Made by a program: the position numbers and the translations under genes. This document shows positions 6,774 to 12,838 of a DNA stretch of 13,356 bases, piece by piece; within the stretch, counting starts at the first letter, position 1; every line of letters begins with the position of its first letter. Origin of the DNA: CAYRIH01 sp964424375 (GTDB lineage: Bacteria > Patescibacteriota > Kazan-3B-28 > UBA10110). The stretch lies in the NCBI GenBank assembly GCA_964424375.1, contig CAYRIH010000015.1, forward strand, positions 1-13,356, in the 5' to 3' direction. The notes under the pieces were generated by a model that was given only the letters and a program-made list of their open reading frames with translations, made no database searches and was not told the origin of the DNA.

Positions 6774-7181
6774 TTAATTTCTTATTACAAATGTGGTCTT
6801 AATGGGTAGCTTATAAGCTGCTAATTTCATAGCTTGACGAGCTGTGGCTTCATCAATTCCCGCCATTTCAAACATCACGGTGCCAGGTTTAACTATAGCT
6901 ACATAATGACTGACTGAACCCTTGCCACCACCCATACGAGTTTCATTGGGAGTAGCAGTAACGGCTTGATGTGGAAAAATACGAATCCAGACTTTTCCCT
7001 CTCTTTTGATATATCTAACCATAGCTCGACGAGCCGCTTCTATCTGGCGTGATGTAATCCATCCTCGCCCTAAAGACTTCAAACCAAACTGGCCAAAGGA
7101 TACCTGAGTACCTCTAGTAGCTCGACCTTTCATACTGCCGCGCTGCTGCTTTCTATATTTCACTTTACGAGGAACTAACAT
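6774..7181 (-). CDS. rplP: 50S ribosomal protein L16 (uL16)
   Basis: Large-subunit protein that helps position the acceptor end of tRNA in the A site. The 135 residues are near the usual 137. It starts MLVPRKVKYRKQQRGSMKG and contains FGQFGLKSLGRGWITSRQIE, RRAMVRYIKREGKVWIRIFP and the ETRMGGGKGSV loop. It ends KLAAYKLPIKTTFVIRN. It lies 5 nt after rpsC. Nothing unusual was seen. Confidence 0.98.
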   Translation of the reverse strand: MLVPRKVKYRKQQRGSMKGRATRGTQVSFGQFGLKSLGRGWITSRQIEAARRAMVRYIKREGKVWIRIFPHQAVTATPNETRMGGGKGSVSHYVAIVKPGTVMFEMAGIDEATARQAMKLAAYKLPIKTTFVIRN

Positions 7182-7186
7182 AAGCT

Positions 7187-7852
7187 TTATTTCTGATTAT
7201 TTTCAGTTAATTTACTACTGGCTTTACCATCTTTTTCACCGGCTTTAAATATCCAAACTTTTACTCCAACTGTACCATAAGTGGTATAGGCAACTTGATT
7301 AGAATAATCAATATAATGACGAAAAGTATGCAATGGAATTTTCCCACTGATAAACATTTCTTTTCGGGCAATTTCTGCTCCGTTTAGTCGACCCGAAACT
7401 ATAATCTTTATACCATCTACTTTAGCGCGATTAGCTGCCTGAATAGCAAATTTGATTGCCCGGCGGAAGGGAATTCTTCTTTCAATCTGTTCAACTATTT
7501 GATGGGCTACAACGCCAGCATTAGCTTCTGGATTTCTAATTTCGATGATATCAATTTTAACATTATTAGCAATCAGCTTCTTAATTTGTTTACGGAGTTC
7601 TTCTATCCCAGCACCACCACGGCCGATAATCACTCCAGGGCGTGAGGTGTATATACTAATTACTATTTTATTACTCAGTCTTTCAATATCCACCCTGGCA
7701 ATCGCAGCTTTTTTAAGCTTAGTTTTAATTAATTGTCTAATCTTATAATCTTGTAAAAGATTATCAGGATAGTTTTTAAGATCAAACCAACGCGATCTCC
7801 ACTGAGTCGTATAACCTAGTCTGACACTAATTGGATTAATTTTTTGACCCAT
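7187..7852 (-). CDS. rpsC: 30S ribosomal protein S3 (uS3)
   Basis: Small-subunit head protein lining the mRNA entry channel; with S4 and S5 it contributes to mRNA unwinding. The 221 residues include the N-terminal MGQKINPISVRLGYTTQWRS and a KH domain with the GxxG loop GRGG at 77-80 (RPGVIIGRGGAGIEELRKQI). The C-terminal S3 domain has IKIIVSGRLNGAEIARKE and the ending YTTYGTVGVKVWIFKAGE. A short polar tail follows the core. It starts 8 nt after rplV. Confidence 0.98.
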   Translation of the reverse strand: MGQKINPISVRLGYTTQWRSRWFDLKNYPDNLLQDYKIRQLIKTKLKKAAIARVDIERLSNKIVISIYTSRPGVIIGRGGAGIEELRKQIKKLIANNVKIDIIEIRNPEANAGVVAHQIVEQIERRIPFRRAIKFAIQAANRAKVDGIKIIVSGRLNGAEIARKEMFISGKIPLHTFRHYIDYSNQVAYTTYGTVGVKVWIFKAGEKDGKASSKLTENNQK

Positions 7853-7860
7853 AATTTAAA

Positions 7861-8364
7861 TTATTTATTAGTTGTTCGTCTAAATACTTTCTTAATATCT
7901 AATTGGGGCTTTGGTTTGACCGATTCTGGCTTAGATTCCAAAATAGTGGATGATTCTTTAGATATATGGTCGGATTTCTTATCTGCAGATTTGGAACTGG
8001 CGGCTTTGGTTTTTGCTGATGGCAAAGTTGGTAAAACTTCTTCCAAAACTACTGTCAAATGTGAAGTCCGCTTAAGTAGCGTGTCTGCAGATCCATGAGA
8101 CCGCATCCAACGTCTTTTAAATCTCGGTCCCTCATCAGCTATAATTTTTTTAATCCTTAAGTTATCATGCTTAAGATTATAATTATTGCTGGCATTATTT
8201 AAAGCTGAAGCCACCAATTTATACAGCAGTTTACCAGCTTTATGAGGTGAATATTGCAAAGCTGACAGTACAACAGTGGGTGGTTTACCCTTTAAATCGC
8301 GAAGTAATGGTTTAACTTTTTTGGGACTAATTCTAACAAATTTAGCTTTGGCTGTAACTTCCAT
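7861..8364 (-). CDS. rplV: 50S ribosomal protein L22 (uL22) with a long charged C-terminal tail
   Basis: Large-subunit protein whose beta-hairpin lines the peptide tunnel. Residues 1-109 are a normal L22: AKFVRISPKKVKPLLRDLKG, then SPHKAGKLLYKLVASALNNA and the RFKRRWMRSHGSADTLLKRT hairpin, ending with SHLTVVLEE. The family normally stops near residue 110-115. Here residues 110-167 add a tail rich in Lys, Ser, Glu and Pro, probably disordered, that ends with a basic segment LDIKKVFRRTTNK. The reading frame is intact through the tail to a TAA, and rpsC follows after 8 nt, so this is a real extension, not a frameshift. The function of the tail is unknown. Confidence 0.96.
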   Translation of the reverse strand: MEVTAKAKFVRISPKKVKPLLRDLKGKPPTVVLSALQYSPHKAGKLLYKLVASALNNASNNYNLKHDNLRIKKIIADEGPRFKRRWMRSHGSADTLLKRTSHLTVVLEEVLPTLPSAKTKAASSKSADKKSDHISKESSTILESKPESVKPKPQLDIKKVFRRTTNK

Positions 8365-8374
8365 ATTTTAATTA

Positions 8375-8671
8375 TTACTTATTGGGTACTTTTTTAGCTT
8401 GTTCTCTTGCCATTTTGCCACCGTGACTAATAAATTTTCTAGTATGGGCAAATTCACCTAATTTATAGCCAACCATATTTTCATTTATAAACACCGGAAC
8501 ATGAATTTTGCCATTGTGGACTTCAAAATTCATACCCACCATATCAGGCGTAATGGTAGATGATCTAGCCCATGTTTTAATGGGTTCTTTACTTCCGACA
8601 GCTTTAGCCTTTTCTATCTTTCGCTGCAGTTTAGAATCTATATACCAACCTTTTTTAAGTGATCTAGACAT
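8375..8671 (-). CDS. rpsS: 30S ribosomal protein S19 (uS19)
   Basis: Small-subunit head protein that pairs with S13 and contacts the large subunit. The 98 residues show MSRSLKKGWYID at the start, TWARSSTITPDMVGMNFEVH in the middle, and NMVGYKLGEFAHTRKFISHG toward the end, the S19 signature region. The start ATG shares one base with the rplB stop (TAATG). A GAGGAG 9 nt upstream, inside the Arg/Lys codons that end rplB, is one of the few clear Shine-Dalgarno sites in the window. Confidence 0.98.
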   Translation of the reverse strand: MSRSLKKGWYIDSKLQRKIEKAKAVGSKEPIKTWARSSTITPDMVGMNFEVHNGKIHVPVFINENMVGYKLGEFAHTRKFISHGGKMAREQAKKVPNK

Positions 8672-9519
8672 TATCTACTTCTCCTCTTTCTGCTACGTGG
8701 TTTAACAATATACTTATTACTTTTGCTTTTTTTTCTGGTTTTGTAACCCTTAGTTGGCTTGCCCCAGGGAGTCTTAGGATGTTTAAGACCAATTGGACAA
8801 CCTCCCTCGCCACCGCCATGAGGATGGTCAACTGGATTTTTAGCTTTACCTCTTACTCTGGGCCTTCTACCCATTAATCTAGAACGACCAGCTTTACCTA
8901 GAACAACATTAGCATGATCAGGATTAGATAATGCTCCAATGCTAGCAAAAGCGTCTTCAGAAATCAACCGTATTTCACCTGATGGCAATTTAACCTGAGC
9001 ATAGCCTTTAGCAAAACTTGTGATAGTTGCCCGATTGCCTGCAGAACGAGCTATTTGCCCGCCTCTTTGGGGCTGTAATTCTACATTATGAATAGGAATT
9101 CCAATTGGTATATATTTAAGCATTAGCCGATTGCCGGGTTTAATTTTGGTTTTGTCATTACAAACAACTTTATCACCCACTGACAAACCAACTGGAGATA
9201 ATATATAAACTTTTTGACCATCTAAAAAAGAAACAAGGGCAATATAGGCAGTCCGACCTGGATCGTACTCAATAGATTTAATGGTTCCTGGGATACCAAA
9301 TTTTGGCTGTTTCAAATCCACCAGCCTCATCTTTTGTTTAACTCCACTGCCACCCCTGGCTCGAATAGTGATAACTCCTCTAAAATTTCGACCGCTTGAG
9401 CGCTTACGTCCTTTTGTCAAAGACTTGAGTGGCGTCTGAGAAGTTATTACCGCCCGACGCACTACTCTACTCATGCCTCGCTGGCCTGGAGTTGTAGGTT
9501 TTAATATCTTAACTGGCAT
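8671..9519 (-). CDS. rplB: 50S ribosomal protein L2 (uL2)
   Basis: Essential 23S rRNA-binding protein close to the peptidyl transferase centre and needed for subunit joining. I chose the ATG at 9519 (282 residues, MPVKILKPTTPGQRG), which matches the usual L2 start. The frame is open to a TTG at 9537, which would add six residues. Landmarks are GRNFRGVITIRARGGS, YDPGRTAYIALV, LQPQRGGQIARSAG and the functional loop NPVDHPHGGGEGG at 228-240, followed by HPKTPWGKPTKGYKTRKK. The gene overlaps the end of rplW by 11 nt and rpsS by 1 nt. A GAGG lies 12 nt upstream of the ATG, somewhat far for a ribosome binding site. Confidence 0.97.
   Translation of the reverse strand: MPVKILKPTTPGQRGMSRVVRRAVITSQTPLKSLTKGRKRSSGRNFRGVITIRARGGSGVKQKMRLVDLKQPKFGIPGTIKSIEYDPGRTAYIALVSFLDGQKVYILSPVGLSVGDKVVCNDKTKIKPGNRLMLKYIPIGIPIHNVELQPQRGGQIARSAGNRATITSFAKGYAQVKLPSGEIRLISEDAFASIGALSNPDHANVVLGKAGRSRLMGRRPRVRGKAKNPVDHPHGGGEGGCPIGLKHPKTPWGKPTKGYKTRKKSKSNKYIVKPRSRKRRSR
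8681..8686 (-). promoter_or_regulatory. Shine-Dalgarno site of rpsS
   Basis: The minus strand reads GAGGAG, 9 nt before the rpsS ATG. It lies inside the codons for the basic C-terminus of L2, so the Arg/Lys-rich tail and the binding site are encoded by the same bases. Together with the TAATG overlap this favours coupled translation of L2 and S19. Confidence 0.6.
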
Positions 9520-9802
9520 CTTTTTGGGTATCCTCAAACATTTTAATACTATTACCTGGCATTAATGTAATGATAGCTTTTTTGAAATTGGCTCTTCTTA
9601 CTTTCATTCGCTGCATAGTCTTTGGTTTACCAGTAACATTAATAACATTCACTTGTTTAACTTTAACTTTAAACAACTTTTCTATATCTTTTTTTATCTC
9701 TGGTGCATTAGCTCTTTTGTCAACTCTAAAAGTATATTTGTTAGATCCACCTAACTGAATACTTTTTTCAGAAATAACTGGTTGTTGAATAATATTTGTC
9801 AT
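9509..9802 (-). CDS. rplW: 50S ribosomal protein L23 (uL23)
   Basis: Large-subunit protein at the tunnel exit, docking site for trigger factor and the signal recognition particle. The 97 residues match the family. Landmarks are QPVISEKSIQLGGSNKYTFR, the helix ANAPEIKKDIEKLFKVKVKQ, VNVINVTGKPKTMQRMKVRR and FKKAIITLMPGNSIKMFE. It begins one base after the rplD stop and its last codons overlap the rplB start. Confidence 0.97.
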   Translation of the reverse strand: MTNIIQQPVISEKSIQLGGSNKYTFRVDKRANAPEIKKDIEKLFKVKVKQVNVINVTGKPKTMQRMKVRRANFKKAIITLMPGNSIKMFEDTQKDAS

Positions 9803-9803
9803 C

Positions 9804-10445
9804 TTACTTTTTTAGATTAACTAATCTAGCTTTTAAAACTTCTAAAGCTCCTGGAAAAAAGATTATTCGACGGGCAGAAGCTACATCCACTAAACCTAAA
9901 TTGGCAGGCAAAACAATTTTAATGTAACTGATATTGCGCAAAGCTTGAACAGTTAGTGAATCGTTGGCTTTTAAAACTATTAAATTATTTTTAGGAACTA
10001 AAGCTGGACTTAAAAATGAAATTACCTCTTTGGTTTTAGAAAATTCCGGTACCTTTTTAAATTCTACCACCGCTCCAGCTTTAGCTTTATGCGATAAAAC
10101 TAAACTTAAAGCTGGGGTTTTAATCTTTTTATTTATCTTTTTGCTGAAATTGCGTTTTTTGTCAGGGCCAAATACGATACCGCCGCCGCGCCATAATGGA
10201 GTCTGTCGAGTGCCAACTCGAGCTCGACCAGTGCCTTTCTGACGCCACGGTTTTCTAGTACTGCCAGCTACATAGCTTCTGGTTTTAGTATGAGCAGTTG
10301 AACGCCGTTGATTGCTTTGCAAGCTAACTATAATCTGAGATAACATCTCTCGACTCAATAACTTACCAGCAAACTCTTTTGCTGGTAACTGTATAAAGTT
10401 TGCTTGAACATCTATTTGGGTTTTATCAATTTGTTTGTTATTCAT
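9804..10445 (-). CDS. rplD: 50S ribosomal protein L4 (uL4)
   Basis: Large-subunit protein whose long loop reaches the peptide-tunnel constriction; in E. coli it also represses the S10 operon. The 213 residues are normal. The tunnel loop is clear: RRSTAHTKTRSYVAGSTRKP, WRQKGTGRARVGTRQTPLWR and GGGIVFGP, about residues 47-94. The C-terminal half includes PALSLVLSHKAKAGAVV and a closing region, ARRIIFFPGALEVLKARL. The start ATG at 10445 overlaps the rplC end by 8 nt, so coupling is likely. Autoregulation is not established here. Confidence 0.97.
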   Translation of the reverse strand: MNNKQIDKTQIDVQANFIQLPAKEFAGKLLSREMLSQIIVSLQSNQRRSTAHTKTRSYVAGSTRKPWRQKGTGRARVGTRQTPLWRGGGIVFGPDKKRNFSKKINKKIKTPALSLVLSHKAKAGAVVEFKKVPEFSKTKEVISFLSPALVPKNNLIVLKANDSLTVQALRNISYIKIVLPANLGLVDVASARRIIFFPGALEVLKARLVNLKK

Positions 10446-11046
10446 CCTTTTTTTGAATTAATATCCATCCATTGTTAGCTCCAGGAACTGCACCCTTAAC
10501 AGCAATAGTTCCAGCTTTTTTATCGATATCAATAATTCTGGTATTTCCTATGGTTACTTGATCACCTCCCATGCGACCTGGCATTTTTTTACCCTTGTGC
10601 ACTCTAGGCATTCCCATAGCTCCAATAGAACCAGGCTGCCTGTGATGATCGTGCCCATGACTAGATGGACCACTATGAAAATTATGCCGTTTAATGGTTC
10701 CAGCAAAACCCTTGCCTTTTGATACACCCATCAAAGAAACTGTATCATCTGGTTTAAAAATAGAAACATCTAATTTGTCTCCTAATTTATAAGCAGTACT
10801 ATCTTTAACACAAATTTCCCTAAGAATTTTAGCATCTAACCCTTTTAGATGACCCTTCATCGATTTAGGACAATGCTTCTTAACCCCTCCACTGCCAAGT
10901 TGAATAGCAGTATAACCATCTTTTTCAGGAGATTTTATTTGGGTCACTATATTTGGTTCTGTTTTAAGCAGAGTAACTGCAACAACTTTACCATCAGCCA
11001 AAATGGCTTGTGACATACCTATTTTTTTAGTAATTAAACCTATCAT
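10438..11046 (-). CDS. rplC: 50S ribosomal protein L3 (uL3)
   Basis: Large-subunit assembly initiator that reaches toward the peptidyl transferase centre. I chose the ATG at 11046, giving 202 residues that begin MIGLITKKIGMSQ, the standard L3 start. The frame is open to a GTG at 11061 that would add five residues; AAGAAGG just before that GTG is too close to serve it well. Conserved parts are DTVSLMGVSKGKGFAGTIKR, then HNFHSGPSSHGHDHHRQPGS and IGAMGMPRVHKGKKMPGRMG, which form the extended loop. It ends IAVKGAVPGANNGWILIQKK. It follows the 74-nt spacer after rpsJ, which carries an inverted repeat. Confidence 0.97.
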   Translation of the reverse strand: MIGLITKKIGMSQAILADGKVVAVTLLKTEPNIVTQIKSPEKDGYTAIQLGSGGVKKHCPKSMKGHLKGLDAKILREICVKDSTAYKLGDKLDVSIFKPDDTVSLMGVSKGKGFAGTIKRHNFHSGPSSHGHDHHRQPGSIGAMGMPRVHKGKKMPGRMGGDQVTIGNTRIIDIDKKAGTIAVKGAVPGANNGWILIQKKDE

Positions 11047-11062
11047 TTTAAAATTAATCACC

Positions 11063-11090
11063 CTTCTTAGGGACTGAAGCCCTCTAGAAG
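11063..11090 (-). promoter_or_regulatory. Inverted repeat (possible mRNA hairpin) in the rplC leader
   Basis: The minus strand can pair CTTCTAG, a bulged A, GGGC, a TTCA loop, GTCC, CTA, a bulged A, and GAAG. This gives about 11 base pairs with one G-U and two single-base bulges. It sits in the 74-nt spacer between rpsJ and rplC, 16 nt before the rplC ATG. No T-run follows, so it does not look like an intrinsic terminator. AAGATT at the rpsJ stop could pair instead with AATCTT overlapping the 5' arm, so two alternative folds are possible. A TATAAT hexamer at 11110-11115 lies upstream but lacks a good -35. A regulatory or processing role is an inference. Confidence 0.4.
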
Positions 11091-11120
11091 ATTATTTATT
11101 AAATACCTGATTATAAATCT

Positions 11121-11480
11121 TTACATTTTTACTTCTATATTGACACCTGCTGGTAGATTGAGATTAGTTAAGGCATCTATAGTTTTAGGGCGAGGATCAG
11201 TAATCTCTATTAAACGCTTATGTACCCTCATTTCAAATTGCTCTCTAGAATCCTTATGGATAAAAGTGGAGCGCAAAACTGTATAAATCTTCTTTTCAGT
11301 AGGCAGAGGAATTGGTCCAATAACATTGGCTCCTGTTCTTTCTGCTGTCTCAATAATTAACTTAGCAGATTGATCAATGATTCGATGATCATAGGCCTTA
11401 AGCCGAATACGAATACGCTGTTTGGGCGCTGTATCCTTATTTAAGCTCTGCTGCTTTTTGTTAATCGTATCTTTTGGCAT
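11121..11480 (-). CDS. rpsJ: 30S ribosomal protein S10 (uS10) with N-terminal extension
   Basis: Small-subunit head protein; in many bacteria it also serves in transcription antitermination as NusE. It is 119 residues against the usual 100-105. The family core begins at about residue 21 (QRIRIRLKAYDHRIIDQSAK). Further landmarks are ERTGANVIGPIPLPTEKKIY, TVLRSTFIHKDSREQFEMRV and HKRLIEITDPRPKTIDALTN. The first 19 residues (MPKDTINKKQQSLNKDTAP) are a polar, basic extension. There is no ATG, GTG or TTG codon between this start and the core, so the extension must be translated if the sequence is right. It lies 45 nt after tuf. Confidence 0.97.
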   Translation of the reverse strand: MPKDTINKKQQSLNKDTAPKQRIRIRLKAYDHRIIDQSAKLIIETAERTGANVIGPIPLPTEKKIYTVLRSTFIHKDSREQFEMRVHKRLIEITDPRPKTIDALTNLNLPAGVNIEVKM

Positions 11481-11525
11481 TTTAGGATTAAGATTTTAAT
11501 TTTTAACCAACAGGGAATCAATCTT

Positions 11526-12713
11526 CTATTTTATTATTTTTGTAACTACTCCGGCACCTACAGTTTTGCCACCCTCACGAATAGCAAACCGCAAACCTTC
11601 TTCCATAGCTATCGGGACAATTAACTTAACTTTAAAGGTAACTGTATCTCCTGGCATTACCATTTCTGTGCCGGCTGGCAGTTCAACATCTCCAGTTACA
11701 TCAGTAGTTCTAACATAGAATTGTGGTTTATAACCCTTAGCAAACGGGGTATGACGACCACCTTCTTCTTTGCTCAAGATATACACTTCCGCTTCAAATT
11801 CAGTATGAGGCGTAATAGAACCTGGTTTGGCCAATACCTGGCCTCTTTCAATATCATTTCTTTCTATACCACGTAAAAGGGCTCCGATATTATCACCGGC
11901 CTGACCCTGATCCAACATCTTTCTAAACATTTCTACACCAGTAACTACTACCTTTTTAGTTGGTCTAATACCTACTATTTCGACTTCCTCACCAATTTTA
12001 ACGATACCTTGTTCAACTCTTCCAGTAGCTACTGTTCCGCGACCCTTGATAGAAAAAACGTCTTCAACGGGCATTAAAAATGGCTTGTCTAATTCACGAA
12101 CTGGATCTAGAATATACGAATCCATCGCTTCTAACAATTCTAGAATAGGTTTAGTAATTGTCTCATCCGTAGGATTCTCTAAAGCTTTAAGAGCAGAACC
12201 TTTAATTATTGGAATTTCATCACCTGGAAATTCATATTTATTTAACAACTCCCGTATTTCCTGTTCTACCAAATCAATTAGTTCTGGATCATCAACCTGA
12301 TCGGTTTTGTTAATAAACACAATAATCTGTGGAACACCAACCTGCTTGGCCAAAAGAATATGTTCCCTAGTTTGGGGCATAGGTCCATCAGTAGCAGCTA
12401 CTACTAATATAGCTGCATCCATCTGAGCAGCACCAGTAATCATATTTTTAATATAATCAGCATGACCTGGACAATCAACATGAGCATAGTGCCTCTTTTC
12501 AGTTTCATATTCTTGATGAGAGGTAGCAATAGTAATACCTCGCTCTTTTTCTTCTGGAGCATTGTCAATGTCTTCAAACTTTCTAGCATCAGCTAAACCT
12601 TTAGTGGCCAAAAATTGGGTAATAGCAGCTGTTAAGGTAGTTTTACCATGATCAACATGGCCAATAGTACCAACATTAATATGTACTTTATCTCTTTTAA
12701 AAGCTTCTGCCAT
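11526..12713 (-). CDS. tuf: Elongation factor Tu
   Basis: GTPase that delivers aminoacyl-tRNA to the ribosomal A site. At 395 residues it is full length. GTP-binding motifs are G1 GHVDHGKT at 18-25, G2 with RGITI at 58-62, G3 DCPGH at 80-84 (including the catalytic His84), G4 NKTD at 135-138 (NKCD in most relatives) and G5 SAL at 173-175. Domains 2 and 3 follow, with GRGTVATGRVEQGIVKIGEE, GDNIGALLRGIERNDIERGQ, GGRHTPFAKGYKPQFYVRT and the ending RFAIREGGKTVGAGVVTKII. It stops with TAG. It has the best Shine-Dalgarno site of the window and a candidate promoter upstream, which suits a very highly expressed protein. Confidence 0.98.
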   Translation of the reverse strand: MAEAFKRDKVHINVGTIGHVDHGKTTLTAAITQFLATKGLADARKFEDIDNAPEEKERGITIATSHQEYETEKRHYAHVDCPGHADYIKNMITGAAQMDAAILVVAATDGPMPQTREHILLAKQVGVPQIIVFINKTDQVDDPELIDLVEQEIRELLNKYEFPGDEIPIIKGSALKALENPTDETITKPILELLEAMDSYILDPVRELDKPFLMPVEDVFSIKGRGTVATGRVEQGIVKIGEEVEIVGIRPTKKVVVTGVEMFRKMLDQGQAGDNIGALLRGIERNDIERGQVLAKPGSITPHTEFEAEVYILSKEEGGRHTPFAKGYKPQFYVRTTDVTGDVELPAGTEMVMPGDTVTFKVKLIVPIAMEEGLRFAIREGGKTVGAGVVTKIIK

Positions 12714-12719
12714 AATTTT

Positions 12720-12725
12720 CTCCTT
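12720..12725 (-). promoter_or_regulatory. Shine-Dalgarno site of tuf
   Basis: The minus strand reads AAGGAG with 6 nt before the tuf ATG, a near-perfect match to the bacterial consensus at ideal spacing. It shows that the organism can use the anti-Shine-Dalgarno mechanism even though most neighbouring genes show no such site. Confidence 0.8.
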
Positions 12726-12765
12726 AAATTAAATATTTTGCTTTATATATTTTTAATACTTCTAG

Positions 12766-12794
12766 AAAATACAATAAATAACAGATAAGCGCAA
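12766..12794 (-). promoter_or_regulatory. Candidate promoter of tuf
   Basis: In the 125-nt fusA-tuf spacer the minus strand shows TTGCGC at 12794-12789, a 17-nt spacing and TATTTT at 12771-12766. These match the sigma-70 consensus in 3 of 6 and 4 of 6 positions. Transcription would start near 12759 and leave a leader of about 45 nt. A second candidate is a perfect TATAAT at 12822-12817, but with a poor -35 (TAGTTA) at 17 nt. The spacer holds no terminator-like hairpin with a T-run, so read-through from fusA is also possible. Confidence 0.35.
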
Positions 12795-12838
12795 GGGTTT
12801 TTATGGTATGAGACAGATTATATTACATTTATACAAAC

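Noticed and set aside
7844..8098. 84-codon plus-strand open frame opposite the L22 tail
   Set aside because: It lies fully antisense to the end of rplV and the rpsC start. The low-complexity Lys/Ser codons of the tail leave few stops on the other strand, and the translation resembles no known family.
11063..11090. Intrinsic terminator between rpsJ and rplC
   Set aside because: The inverted repeat is not followed by a T-run on the minus strand, and the operon continues directly into rplC.
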